Positions 1 to 7,862 of a stretch of 64,000 nt of DNA are shown in pieces. Position numbers and translations under genes: made by a program. The notes below the pieces were generated by a model. That model was not told the DNA's origin, did not search any database, and worked only from the letters and a program-made list of their open reading frames with translations. Position 1 is the first letter of the stretch. Each line of letters starts with the position of its first letter. The DNA comes from DASRSS01 sp963799045 (GTDB lineage Bacteria > Actinomycetota > Actinomycetes > Mycobacteriales > Jatrophihabitantaceae). The stretch covers positions 248,001-312,000 of the forward strand of contig CAWCVN010000005.1 of assembly GCA_963799045.1 (NCBI GenBank). Direction: 5' to 3'.

Positions 1-15
1 GACGGCGCGGCGCGG

Positions 16-717
16 TCACTGCGCCGCGCCCGCCTCGACCGAGTAGCCCACCCCACGCACCGTGCGCAACGGGCTGGCCGCCCCGAGCTTGGCTCGCAGC
101 TGGGCGACGTGCACGTCGACGGTGCGGGTGCTCGCGGTCGCGGCGTAGCCCCACACCTCGCTGAGCAGCTGCTCCCGGCTGAACACCCAGCCCGGCCGGC
201 GCATCAGGAACGCCAGCAGGTCGAACTCGGTGGCGGTGAGCGCCACCTCCGCCGCACCGACGAGGCAGCGATGCCGGACCAGGTCCACCTTGATCGGGCC
301 GACAGCCAGTGGTGCCGGCGCGGCGGCGTCACCTCGAGACCTGCGCAGCACGGAGTTGACCCGGGCGACCAGCTCCCGCGGCGAGAACGGCTTGGTGACG
401 TAGTCGTCCGCGCCGAGCTCGAGCCCGACGACGCGGTCCACCTCGTCGTCGCGCGCGGTCACGAACAGCACCGGCGTCCAGTCGTCGGTCGCGCGGAGCC
501 GGCGGCAGACCTCCACGCCGTCCAGCCCGGGCAGGCCGACATCGAGAATGATCGCCGCGGGGCGCAGGGAGCGAGCCGCCGAGAGCCCCCCGTCGCCGGT
601 GTACTCGACGTGCACTCCGTAACCGGCGCCGGCGAGATTCATGCGGATGACGTCGGCTATCGCGGCCTCGTCCTCGACGACCAGCACGAGGCCTCGCTGG
701 GACGAGGGGGCAGTCAT
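16..717 (-). CDS. OmpR/PhoB-family response regulator
   Basis: A 233-residue two-component response regulator. Residues about 10-120 form the receiver domain, with the acidic pair E15-D16 and the predicted phospho-acceptor D59 in ILDVGLPG, followed by the conserved KPFSPRE segment. Residues about 140-228 form a winged-helix DNA-binding domain ending in the family signature TVDVHVAQLRAKL and VRGVGYSVE. It is expected to bind DNA as a phosphorylated dimer. No histidine kinase lies next to it inside the window; a partner may lie beyond the left edge, downstream on the same strand. It is a different gene from the regulator at 1959-2654. Confidence 0.93.
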   Translation of the reverse strand: MTAPSSQRGLVLVVEDEAAIADVIRMNLAGAGYGVHVEYTGDGGLSAARSLRPAAIILDVGLPGLDGVEVCRRLRATDDWTPVLFVTARDDEVDRVVGLELGADDYVTKPFSPRELVARVNSVLRRSRGDAAAPAPLAVGPIKVDLVRHRCLVGAAEVALTATEFDLLAFLMRRPGWVFSREQLLSEVWGYAATASTRTVDVHVAQLRAKLGAASPLRTVRGVGYSVEAGAAQ

Positions 718-811
718 GGCTTGCAGGCTAGCGGCGCGAATGCGCGATCAGGTCACGTGGATGTCAGCGCAATGTCAGGCCGAGAGGTTGGGCACCGACG
801 CGCCGGCACCC

Positions 812-817
812 TAGGTT
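812..817 (+). promoter_or_regulatory. Candidate -10 box for the YrhK-like gene (leaderless)
   Basis: The hexamer TAGGTT fits the actinobacterial TANNNT -10 pattern and sits 5 nt before an in-frame GTG (823) and 8 nt before ATG (826). There is no ribosome binding site between, which suggests a leaderless transcript. Confidence 0.4.
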
Positions 818-825
818 GGTCGGTG

Positions 826-1095
826 ATGCGACTCCTCGACCCGACACTGAACGCCCTGTCCCCCCGGCATCTCGCCGTGTTCTGGCGCTACCAGGTGATC
901 CGCACCCTCGTCGATTTCGGTGCGGCGATCTGCTTCGTCGTCGGCAGCGCCTTCTTCTTCTTCAGCTCGACCCAACTCGCCGCCGACTGGCTGTTCCTGG
1001 TCGGCTCGGTCATGTTCGCGCTGAAGCCGACGATCGACGTGGTGCGCTCGGCCCATCTGCGCAAGCTTCCCGGGCAGGCAGACAGCCCGGTCTGA
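826..1095 (+). CDS. YrhK-like small membrane protein
   Basis: An 89-residue protein with the layout of the YrhK family: a short N-terminal arm containing FWRYQVIRTLVDFGAA, then two closely spaced hydrophobic segments (about residues 28-45 and 52-66) with the FFFFSSTQLAADWLFLVGS stretch, and a basic tail. It should be an inner-membrane protein of unknown function. The start could equally be the GTG three bases upstream (823). It was chosen over the much longer open frame that begins at 109 because that upstream part only shadows the response regulator on the other strand. Confidence 0.7.
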   Translation: MRLLDPTLNALSPRHLAVFWRYQVIRTLVDFGAAICFVVGSAFFFFSSTQLAADWLFLVGSVMFALKPTIDVVRSAHLRKLPGQADSPV

Positions 1096-1163
1096 CTGAG
1101 CGCGGAGTGCCAACCCGCACGGCCGGGTGGAATATCGCGCCTGCCGGCCCGGTTGCGACGCTT

Positions 1164-1922
1164 GTGACGACGACCCGCGTGCGATACCTGGGCGGCCCGA
1201 CGGCGCTGATCGAGTTCGGCGGTGTGCGCCTGCTCACCGACCCGACCTTCGATCAGGTCGGGCCCCACCCGATCGGCACGCGGGTGCTCACCAAGACCAT
1301 CGACCCGGTCGCCGCACCCGAGCAGTTCCAAGCACTCGATGCGGTGCTGCTCTCGCACGATCAGCATCCGGACAACCTCGACGAGCTCGGCAGGAGCTTC
1401 CTCGCCACGAGCCCGGTAGTCCTCTCGACGCGGTCCGCACAGCAGCGTCTCGGTGGCAACGTCCAGGGTCTGCTGCCGTGGGACTCGGTGCGCGTCGGGC
1501 AGGTGACGGTCACGGCCGTGCCTGCCCTGCACGGCCCCGACGGCAGTGAGCCACTGGTCGGCGAGGTCACCGGATTCGTCCTGACGGCCGGCGGGTGGCC
1601 GACGGTCTACATCAGCGGGGACAACGCCTCGCTCGAGCACGTACGGACGATCGCCAGCCGGTTCGGCCCCGTCGACATCGCGCTGCTGTTCGCCGGCGCC
1701 GCACGCACCGCGCTGCTCGACGGTGCGGCACTGACACTGACCAGCGCCGACGCGGCCGAGGCAGCCGCGATCCTCGGCGCGCGACATGTCGTGCCGCTGC
1801 ACTTCGAGGGCTGGGCCCACTTCACCGAAGGCCGCGACACGCTCCCCGCCGCCTTCGACTCCGCCGGTCTGGGGCACCGCCTCCGGTTGCCGAAGCTCGG
1901 AGACTGGCTCCGGCTCGACTGA
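1164..1922 (+). CDS. MBL-fold (UlaG-like) metal-dependent hydrolase
   Basis: A 252-residue metallo-beta-lactamase-fold protein. The motif LLSHDQHPDNLD is the modified HxHxDH metal site seen in UlaG-like members, with further candidate ligands at PALHG, the Asp in YISGDN and the His in VVPLHFEGW. Proteins of this type hydrolyse phosphoesters or lactones, but the substrate cannot be read from sequence. The GTG at 1164 puts VTTTRVRYLGGPTALIE at the N-terminus, as is usual for the family; an upstream in-frame GTG (1107) would add 19 residues without recognisable similarity. It follows the YrhK-like gene closely and could be cotranscribed. Confidence 0.8.
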   Translation: MTTTRVRYLGGPTALIEFGGVRLLTDPTFDQVGPHPIGTRVLTKTIDPVAAPEQFQALDAVLLSHDQHPDNLDELGRSFLATSPVVLSTRSAQQRLGGNVQGLLPWDSVRVGQVTVTAVPALHGPDGSEPLVGEVTGFVLTAGGWPTVYISGDNASLEHVRTIASRFGPVDIALLFAGAARTALLDGAALTLTSADAAEAAAILGARHVVPLHFEGWAHFTEGRDTLPAAFDSAGLGHRLRLPKLGDWLRLD

Positions 1923-1958
1923 TCGCCGTGGCAGCCGTGGCAGCCGCGGCCTGCGGCG

Positions 1959-2654
1959 TCAGGCGTCGGCGCGCAGGGCGAACCGGTACCCAGCACCGAT
2001 CACCGTCTCGATGATCCGTGGCTCGTGCGGGTCGGACTCGAGCTTGCGACGCAGGTTGCGCACGTGCGAGTCGATCGTCCGCTCGTAGCCGTCGAACTCG
2101 TAACCGCGGACCCGGTTGATCAACTCGTAGCGGCTGAACACGCGCCCGTGGGAGGTCGCGAGCGCGGTGAGCAGCCCCCACTCGGTCGCGGTGAGTTCGA
2201 CCGGAGTACCCCGCACGCTCACCGCACGCCGCGCCTGGTCGATGGTGAGCTCGCCGCCCCCGAAACTCATGCACGGCTCGTCGCCGTCGCGTGCTCCGCG
2301 CCGCAGGATCGCGCGCGCGCGGAGCACGACCTCGCGTGGGCTGAACGGCTTCGGCACGTAGTCGTCGGCGCCCAGCTCGAATCCATGGATGCGATCCTCG
2401 GCCTCGGTCTTGGCCGTGAGCATCATGATCGGAACGGTCGAGAAGCGGCGCACCTCGCGAGCGACCTCCTCACCCGGGACATCGGGCAGGCGAAGATCCA
2501 GCACGATCAGGTCCGGGTTGCCCTCCCGCGCGAGGCCGATGCCTTCGGCGCCCAGGCCGGTCGTCAACACCGACATCCCGTCGCGCTCGAAGTACGAGCG
2601 CAACAGCTCGCGGATCTTCCGTTCGTCCTCGACGACCAGCACGACCGACGGCAT
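1959..2654 (-). CDS. OmpR-family response regulator, partner of the divergent kinase
   Basis: A 231-residue response regulator with receiver domain (residues 1-118, phospho-acceptor D53 in VLDLRLPD, KPFSPREVV near 100) and C-terminal winged helix (SRYELINRV, TIDSHVRNLRRKLE, GAGYRFAL). It is transcribed away from the histidine kinase that starts at 2778, and the two share a 123-bp divergent promoter region, the usual arrangement of a cognate pair. The ATG at 2654 is placed exactly before the first receiver beta strand; upstream in-frame residues run into the intergenic region and show no similarity. Confidence 0.92.
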   Translation of the reverse strand: MPSVVLVVEDERKIRELLRSYFERDGMSVLTTGLGAEGIGLAREGNPDLIVLDLRLPDVPGEEVAREVRRFSTVPIMMLTAKTEAEDRIHGFELGADDYVPKPFSPREVVLRARAILRRGARDGDEPCMSFGGGELTIDQARRAVSVRGTPVELTATEWGLLTALATSHGRVFSRYELINRVRGYEFDGYERTIDSHVRNLRRKLESDPHEPRIIETVIGAGYRFALRADA

Positions 2655-2777
2655 CGGCGCACCCCCGACATCCACGTCACCCGGTCCGGCGCCCGCGCAC
2701 CAGAGGCCTACGGCCCGCCGGTTCACGAGGACCATCGCCACTAGCCGCGGGTAGGGCGGGCGACGTTCGCTGAGCAC

Positions 2778-4406
2778 ATGACGCAGAAGCGTCCTCGGCT
2801 GCTCGGCCCGTTGGGCTGGCGGTTGTTCGCTGCGTTCACGCTCGTCGCGGTCGGCGCCGTCGTGCTGTTGGCAACGGTCGCGACGCTCTCGGTCGAGCAC
2901 CAGACGACCGCGTTGGCGGACCGACAGATCGCACAGACCGAGCGTGCGATCGTGCGTGCGCTGCAGACGGCCTACGCCCGGGCGGGTTCGTGGGACACCG
3001 TCGACCTCGGGCCCGTTCAGGCACTGGCCCAGGAGGCCGGCATCCCGGTGCTGATCGTGGATGTATCGGGCAGTCCGGTCGCCACGCTCACGCCGCACGA
3101 GCAGGATTCGAGCGGCGATCATCCGAGCACCGTCACGGCCACGACCACTGCCACGCGGCCAGGTCAGGGTCCCGGTACGAGCAGATCCCGCACCCCGACA
3201 GCCGCGAAGACAGCCACCGGTCAACGCTCGAGCCACGCCCCGACCGGAACGGGCCCGCGCATCGGACGAAGTGGCGCCGAGGAACCTGGCGAAGACCACG
3301 GCGGCAACGCGAGCGGCGCCGGCCAGGGCAACGGTCGGGGCTTACCCGCCGCGGCACCGGCCGGTCTGGTTTCGGTCGCCGCCACCCCGTCGCCGAGACC
3401 TCCAGCAGCGGGCAGGACCACTCTGCCGATCATTGTGCGCGGGACGCAGGTCGGCAGCGTCACCTTTGGCGAGCCGGTCTCCTCCAGCACTGACACCGGT
3501 CAGGCGCGGGCGCAGATCCTGGACGCGGTCTGGATCGGCGGCGCGCTCGCGATCGTTCTCGCTGCGCTCGCCGCGCTCGTCGTGTCTCGACGGGTCAGCC
3601 GGCCGGTGGTCGCCCTGGTCGCGGCCACCGACGCGCTCGAGCGCGGCGTCCCGGACAGCACGAGCCGCCTGCGCGGCGGGCCTGGTGAGATCGGGCAGCT
3701 GTCACGGGCCTTCGACCGCATGGCGCGCACGCTGCAACGTGAGGACCAACTGCGGCGCGCCCTCGTCGCGGACGTCGCACACGAGTTGCGCACCCCGGTC
3801 ACGACGCTGCTCGGGCTGACCGAGGAACTGCTGGACGGGCTCAGCGATCCGACGCCGGAGCGGTTCGCTTCGTTGCACGACGAGGTGCTGCGGCTGCGCC
3901 GGCTGGTCGACGACCTTGCCGTGCTCTCCGCCGCGCAGGCGGCCACGCTGACCCTGCAACAGCGGCCGGTAGACCTTCTCGCCACCGCCGCCGATGTGGT
4001 GGAGCTGCTCGCGCCGCAGTTCGCCGACGCGGAGGTCACCGTCGACGTTGTCGGCGAACCGGTCGTGTTCAGCGGGGACGACACCCGGCTGCGGCAGGTG
4101 CTGACCAACCTGCTGACCAACGCCGCGAAGTTCACCCCTGCCGGCGGGCACGTGCTGGTCGAGGTCAGCACCGGGGACGCCCACGCGATGGTCACGGTGA
4201 CGGACACGGGCCCGGGTATCCCGGCCGACGAGCTCGCGCACGTGTTCGACCGGTTCTGGCGCGGCCGCGGCGCGGCCGGGCGCGCCGGCAGCGGCATCGG
4301 GCTCGCGGTCGTGGCCGAACTGACCGCGGCGCACGGCGGCACCGTCTCCGCGGAGTCTCCCCCCGGTGGCGGCGCCCGCTTCACGGTACGGCTACCACTT
4401 GGCTGA
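2778..4406 (+). CDS. Membrane sensor histidine kinase with long low-complexity extracellular loop
   Basis: A 542-residue sensor kinase. The first membrane segment covers about residues 14-38. An extracytoplasmic part follows, of which about residues 100-210 are a Thr/Ser/Gly/Pro/Arg-rich low-complexity stretch. The second membrane segment lies about 248-268. Then come a HAMP linker, the dimerisation domain with the phospho-acceptor H335 in DVAHELRTPVTTL, and the ATPase domain with the N box NLLTNAAKF, the G1 box DTGPGIP and the G2 box GSGIGLAV. It pairs with the divergent regulator at 1959-2654. The signal it senses is not evident; the disordered loop suggests an envelope or cell-wall stress input. 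Confidence 0.93.
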   Translation: MTQKRPRLLGPLGWRLFAAFTLVAVGAVVLLATVATLSVEHQTTALADRQIAQTERAIVRALQTAYARAGSWDTVDLGPVQALAQEAGIPVLIVDVSGSPVATLTPHEQDSSGDHPSTVTATTTATRPGQGPGTSRSRTPTAAKTATGQRSSHAPTGTGPRIGRSGAEEPGEDHGGNASGAGQGNGRGLPAAAPAGLVSVAATPSPRPPAAGRTTLPIIVRGTQVGSVTFGEPVSSSTDTGQARAQILDAVWIGGALAIVLAALAALVVSRRVSRPVVALVAATDALERGVPDSTSRLRGGPGEIGQLSRAFDRMARTLQREDQLRRALVADVAHELRTPVTTLLGLTEELLDGLSDPTPERFASLHDEVLRLRRLVDDLAVLSAAQAATLTLQQRPVDLLATAADVVELLAPQFADAEVTVDVVGEPVVFSGDDTRLRQVLTNLLTNAAKFTPAGGHVLVEVSTGDAHAMVTVTDTGPGIPADELAHVFDRFWRGRGAAGRAGSGIGLAVVAELTAAHGGTVSAESPPGGGARFTVRLPLG

Positions 4407-4414
4407 CACGCGCT

Positions 4415-4448
4415 CCGGCCCGGAACCCTCGACGGGGTTCCGGGCCGG
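4415..4448. terminator. Bidirectional terminator hairpin
   Basis: A perfect 14-bp inverted repeat (4415-4428 pairs with 4435-4448) around a 6-nt loop, lying between the convergent kinase gene and the small secreted-protein gene. It can fold on either strand. There is no T-run, which is common for actinobacterial terminators. Confidence 0.8.
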
Positions 4449-4466
4449 ATTGGTGCGCCCGACCGC

Positions 4467-4883
4467 TCAGCTCTGCCAGTGAATCTGGTCGCGGTCCTGG
4501 ATCGGGTCCCGGAGCTGGTCCCGGGTCTGCAACTGGTCGCGGTCGTAGGAGGCAGCGGTCAGGCAGCTGCCGTCACGGTCGCGGTCCTGCTTGCGGTCCC
4601 GGGTCTGGTCACCGGTAGGTGTCACCGTCTGCTGCTTCTTCCCGGCGGGGACCGTCGACGTCGGGGTCGCCTTGTGTTGCCGAATCTGCTTGCGCAGCTG
4701 CGCACCGGACTGGTCACGGAGCTGCTTGCGGACCTGCTCCTGCGTCTGGCTGTGCACCTGCGTGCGGACCGTCGCCGGCGCGTGGTCCGGGCTGGCGGCC
4801 GCCGCGGCAGCCGTCACCGCACCACCCGCGAGTAGCCCGGCGACCGGAACCGCCACGAACATCGCCTTCTTGTTGAGCCTCAT
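4467..4883 (-). CDS. Secreted Asp/Arg/Gln-rich repeat protein
   Basis: A 138-residue protein with a signal peptide (basic MRLNKKA, hydrophobic core, Ala-rich cleavage region near residue 30). The mature part is strongly low-complexity: first Gln/Arg/Lys-rich (QTQEQVRKQLRDQ, AQLRKQIRQHK), then a tail built of short DRDQ / RDQLRD-type repeats with one Cys. No enzymatic fold is visible; a charged coiled or disordered surface protein is likely. The start at ATG 4883 has a strong GAGGAGG site 4 nt upstream, better than the in-frame ATG at 4904. It converges on the kinase gene and could be a target of that two-component system, but this is a guess. Confidence 0.75.
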   Translation of the reverse strand: MRLNKKAMFVAVPVAGLLAGGAVTAAAAAASPDHAPATVRTQVHSQTQEQVRKQLRDQSGAQLRKQIRQHKATPTSTVPAGKKQQTVTPTGDQTRDRKQDRDRDGSCLTAASYDRDQLQTRDQLRDPIQDRDQIHWQS

Positions 4884-5031
4884 CTCGACCTCCTCGGTTT
4901 GCACATTCAGTGAAGCTCCCGGCGATCGAAGCGCCGCGGAGAAGATGTGCAGGCGAGATGGAGGCGCAGCCCGGCCCGGGTGCCGGGCAAGAGGGGTCTC
5001 ATGACCCGAGCGCGCCGAAGCACTCGGCCCG

Positions 5032-5037
5032 TAACGT
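5032..5037 (+). promoter_or_regulatory. Candidate -10 box for the SRPBCC gene (leaderless)
   Basis: TAACGT fits TANNNT and ends 7 nt before the GTG at 5045, with no Shine-Dalgarno sequence in between, consistent with translation from a leaderless mRNA. Confidence 0.4.
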
Positions 5038-5044
5038 CTGCGCC

Positions 5045-5476
5045 GTGGTGGCCGTGCACGGTGAAGTGGACGTCCGGGCGAGTACCGCGCGCGTGCTCGA
5101 CGTGCTCGCTGACCTGCCCGCGTACCCGGGCTGGTCCGCGGTGCACAAGCACGCGACCGTGGACAAGTCCGGAAAAGACGGGCGGCCCCGCCGTGCGACG
5201 ATGACCGTCACCGCAGCCGGGCTGGCCGACGAACAGGTCCTCGACTACACGTGGACGAAGACTGGGGTCAGCTGGTCCCTGGTCAAGGCAACGCAGCAGC
5301 GCTCCCAGCACGGCCGGTACTCCATCCGCGAGAAGGACGGTGTCGCGCACGTCGTCTACGACCTCGACATCCAGCCGGCGATACCCGTGCCTGGCTTCAT
5401 CGTCCGCCAGGTCATGAAGAAGGCGGTCACCGCCGCGACCGAGGGGCTGCGCGACCGCGTCGAATCGCTGGCCTAG
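5045..5476 (+). CDS. SRPBCC (polyketide cyclase/dehydrase-like) family protein
   Basis: A 143-residue single-domain protein of the START/SRPBCC helix-grip type. The N-terminal strand HGEVDVRASTARVLDVLADL followed by PAYPGWSAVH is the usual opening of actinobacterial members, and the C-terminal long helix is VRQVMKKAVTAATEGLRDRVE. Such proteins bind a small hydrophobic ligand; no substrate can be inferred. GTG 5045 is taken as start because it is directly preceded by a -10-like TAACGT and by no ribosome binding site; the next codon is also GTG. A longer open frame from 4910 lacks similarity. Confidence 0.75.
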   Translation: MVAVHGEVDVRASTARVLDVLADLPAYPGWSAVHKHATVDKSGKDGRPRRATMTVTAAGLADEQVLDYTWTKTGVSWSLVKATQQRSQHGRYSIREKDGVAHVVYDLDIQPAIPVPGFIVRQVMKKAVTAATEGLRDRVESLA

Positions 5477-5651
5477 CTCACACCGGGGCGCCGTCAAGAA
5501 TCCACGCGTGGCGCCGATGAGCGCCTGCACTCGATCGACAGCCTCGCCTGAGTCGGGCCGCCTCGTGCGGTAGGTAGGGTTACCGGCGTTGATCTTCCCG
5601 GTGGCCGATGAGGTTGGTGTTTCTGGTGTCGACGACGAGTGACGGTGCGCT

Positions 5652-6284
5652 GTGACCAGGCGCGTCCTCGCGTGGCTGGGTGCCGCTAGCGTTGCCCTCG
5701 CGCTGGCCGGTTGCACGTCGAGCACGCACCCGTCCGCCCGCGCGCTATCGGGCTCGACGGCCGCCGCGGCCGGCAGGCAGACCTCGCCCCCCGCCCGGCA
5801 CGACCGTCCCATGGGACACGCGGCGCTGCGCGCGTGGGTCCTCAGCGGAGCGCGCGTCTCCCCGGCTCGCTACGAGTCCTCCGCAGCACAGCCGGCAGTT
5901 GCCCTGAGCCACAACGCCCTCGGGGACCTGACCTTCGAGTCGCCGAGTGGGAACATCAGCTGCGATCTGCGGCCGGCGGCGGCCGGCGAACCGGCTATGA
6001 CGCTGTGCTGGGCGCAGGTTGCCGGGCGGCCTAAGGCCCGCCCGGCAACCTGCAAATTGGAGTGGGTACCGGGCATCGTGTCCATGACCGCCGGCAAGAC
6101 CACCGTGGGCTCGTGCCTCGGCGGGGTGCCGTTCGGCCGCTTCGCGAACACGCTGGCCTACGGTTCGACCCTCGTCCACGGTGGCCTCGCCTGCCGGAGC
6201 GACAGCCGCTACGTCGCCTGCGTGGCACTGGACGGCGCCGGCGCCTTCCTCGTCAACCGAAACGGCATCACCGTCGTCGGCTAG
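5652..6284 (+). CDS. Putative lipoprotein with SPSGNISC motif
   Basis: A 210-residue exported protein. The N-terminus MTRRVLAWLGAASVALALAGC is a lipoprotein signal with lipobox LAGC, then a Ser/Ala/Arg-rich linker to about residue 60. The C-terminal domain contains FESPSGNISCDL and several Cys (LCWAQ, ATCKL, GSCLGG, GLACRS, YVACV) that probably form disulfides outside the membrane. The (T/S)PSGNIxC pattern recurs in actinobacterial secreted proteins of unknown function. No neighbour gives a functional clue. Confidence 0.75.
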   Translation: MTRRVLAWLGAASVALALAGCTSSTHPSARALSGSTAAAAGRQTSPPARHDRPMGHAALRAWVLSGARVSPARYESSAAQPAVALSHNALGDLTFESPSGNISCDLRPAAAGEPAMTLCWAQVAGRPKARPATCKLEWVPGIVSMTAGKTTVGSCLGGVPFGRFANTLAYGSTLVHGGLACRSDSRYVACVALDGAGAFLVNRNGITVVG

Positions 6285-6385
6285 CAGCGGACCGGGGCGC
6301 GATCGGACCAGCAGAGCACGTCGATCGGGCGGTGCCGCGCCGGCGCTGCCTGCGTGCCTGCGCCTCAACGTGCGATGCTGGACAG

Positions 6386-6622
6386 ATGGTGTTCAACGTG
6401 AACGTCGGAGGTGGTCAGTCGATCTTCGCTCAGGCCTCCTCGCGGGTGAACGAAGTCGATGCGGAACTGCGCGACAAGCACACCGGCAAACCTGCAGAAG
6501 ACATCAAGCCACTCGCCGTCCTCGCGCTCCGGCGAATTGGCGTAAGCCTGTCTGACGCGGAGCTGGTGGCGTACGCGGACGCAGTCTCGCGCGGCGAGAA
6601 GTACCAGTTCCGCCTCCCCTGA
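6386..6622 (+). CDS. Small hypothetical protein
   Basis: A 78-residue cytoplasmic-looking protein of unknown function. The N-terminus (MVFNVNVGGGQSIFAQASSR) is followed by a helix-rich region, with a C-terminal half (AVLALRRIGVSLSDAELVAYADAVSRG) that could be a small helical domain. No catalytic motif is seen. It stands alone between the lipoprotein gene and the dioxygenase-like gene on the same strand. ATG 6386 is chosen because the longer open frame starting at 6062 is only an out-of-frame shadow of the lipoprotein gene. Confidence 0.6.
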   Translation: MVFNVNVGGGQSIFAQASSRVNEVDAELRDKHTGKPAEDIKPLAVLALRRIGVSLSDAELVAYADAVSRGEKYQFRLP

Positions 6623-6697
6623 CCGCGGTTCGCCCCGCGGCGACTGCACGCCGGGGCCGCAGAATTCGGTTGCCCGATCCGGCGGACGGCTGCGACG

Positions 6698-7507
6698 GTG
6701 ACGGCTGTGACCCTCGCTGAGCGTTTTATCGAGGACGGTTTCGTCCGGGTCGACGGGGCGTTCTCGCCTGAACTCGCCGCCGCGTGCCGGGATCTGGTGT
6801 GGGCCCACGCCGGCTGCTCACCGACGGACCCGAGCAGCTGGACGGCGCCGGTGGTTCGGCTCGGCTACCAAGAAGGCGGCCCGTTCGAGCAGGCCGTCAA
6901 CACCCCGCGGCTGCGCGCGGCGTTCGACGCCCTGATCGGAGCCGGCCGGTGGATGCCGCGCACGAACCTGGGCACGTTCGTCATCCGCTTCCCCACCGAC
7001 ACGCCGCCCGACGATGACGGATGGCACATCGACTCCGGCTTCCCACCGGCCGACCCCGGCCAGTTCGGCGATCCGTTCCAATGGCGGGTCAGCGTCAACA
7101 GCCGCGGCCGGGCGCTGCTCATGCTGTTCTTGTTCACCGACACGACCGCCGCCGATGCACCGACCCGGTTGCGCGTCGGTTCCCACCGTGACGTCGCCCG
7201 CATCCTTTCCCCACGCGGCCGGGCCGGGCTGACGCTGACCGACATCTCCCGACTCGCGGCCGACGCGACCACCGATCACCCGGTCGCGCTGGCCACCGGC
7301 CGCGCCGGCGATGTCTACCTGTGCCACCCGTTCCTGCTGCACGCCGCGCAGGCTCACCACGGCACACAACCGCGGATCATCGCCCAACCGCCGCTGCACC
7401 CACCGGGCTGGATCAACGCCGCCTACGACCCGACCGGCGGCACCTCACCGCTGGAGAACGCGATCCGCGCCGCCCTACCGAGCCAAGCTGACAGCGGGCC
7501 AAGCTGA
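6698..7507 (+). CDS. Phytanoyl-CoA dioxygenase (PhyH) family protein
   Basis: A 269-residue Fe(II)/2-oxoglutarate-dependent oxygenase of the PhyH family. The N-terminus FIEDGFVRVDGAFSPELA is the typical opening; DDGWHIDSGFP provides the proximal His and Asp iron ligands and FLLHAAQAHHG the distal His, with downstream Arg candidates for 2-oxoglutarate binding. The substrate is unknown; in actinobacteria many such proteins hydroxylate small secondary metabolites or lipids. The last codons and the stop fall inside a 16-bp tandem repeat (7482-7529), so the C-terminal tail ADSGPS is repeat-derived and probably not original. Confidence 0.82.
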   Translation: MTAVTLAERFIEDGFVRVDGAFSPELAAACRDLVWAHAGCSPTDPSSWTAPVVRLGYQEGGPFEQAVNTPRLRAAFDALIGAGRWMPRTNLGTFVIRFPTDTPPDDDGWHIDSGFPPADPGQFGDPFQWRVSVNSRGRALLMLFLFTDTTAADAPTRLRVGSHRDVARILSPRGRAGLTLTDISRLAADATTDHPVALATGRAGDVYLCHPFLLHAAQAHHGTQPRIIAQPPLHPPGWINAAYDPTGGTSPLENAIRAALPSQADSGPS

Positions 7508-7529
7508 CAGCGGGCCAAGCTGACAGCGG
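7482..7529. repeat. 16-bp tandem repeat, three copies
   Basis: Three perfect copies of GCCAAGCTGACAGCGG plus a partial fourth (GCCAA). The repeat overlaps the end of the PhyH-like gene: its TGA stop lies in the second copy. Because 16 is not a multiple of three, changes in copy number would alter the reading frame and the C-terminus. Confidence 0.9.
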
Positions 7530-7560
7530 GCCAACGTAGGCGCGGCCGGCGCACGGTCGG

Positions 7561-7790
7561 CTCGTTCGCGAACTGGAGCAGTACGGTCTTCTGATGATCT
7601 CGGGTGAGTTCGTGTCGACCCCGCCGACAACGACGTCATCGGTTGCGTCTACGTGTACCCCTCCGCCTCCAGCGAATGGGATGTCACGGTGCAGTCCTGG
7701 GTGCGGGCGGACAGCGCCGCCCTCGACACGCCACTCGCAGCCGCCGTCGCACACCGGCTCGCTACCGACTGGCCCTGGGAACGTGTCGAC
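7561..7790 (+). pseudogene. GNAT N-acetyltransferase relic (5'-truncated, frameshifted)
   Basis: Two adjoining frames read like the C-terminal half of a GNAT-type protein. From 7561 the frame gives LVRELEQYGLLMISGEF; after a shift near 7612-7617 another frame gives DPADNDVIGCVYVYPS and then WVRADSAALDTPLAAAVAHRLATDWPWERVDR (given in part). In intact relatives these segments are contiguous. The N-terminal half is missing, cut off at the 16-bp tandem repeat just upstream, and no start codon or full reading frame remains. It is therefore annotated as a non-functional remnant; the family assignment comes from recalled motif similarity. Confidence 0.6.
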
Positions 7791-7862
7791 CGCTGTGGCC
7801 GGTGCAGCCCGGCAACATGCGCGCCACCGCCGGCTTACGCCACGCCGACGCAGGAGCGGTCG

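Noticed and set aside
4907..5812. 301-codon minus-strand frame
   Set aside because: Antisense to the SRPBCC gene and to the start of the lipoprotein gene; no motifs.
7482..7529. CRISPR array
   Set aside because: The three 16-bp units are directly adjacent without spacers and there are no cas genes.
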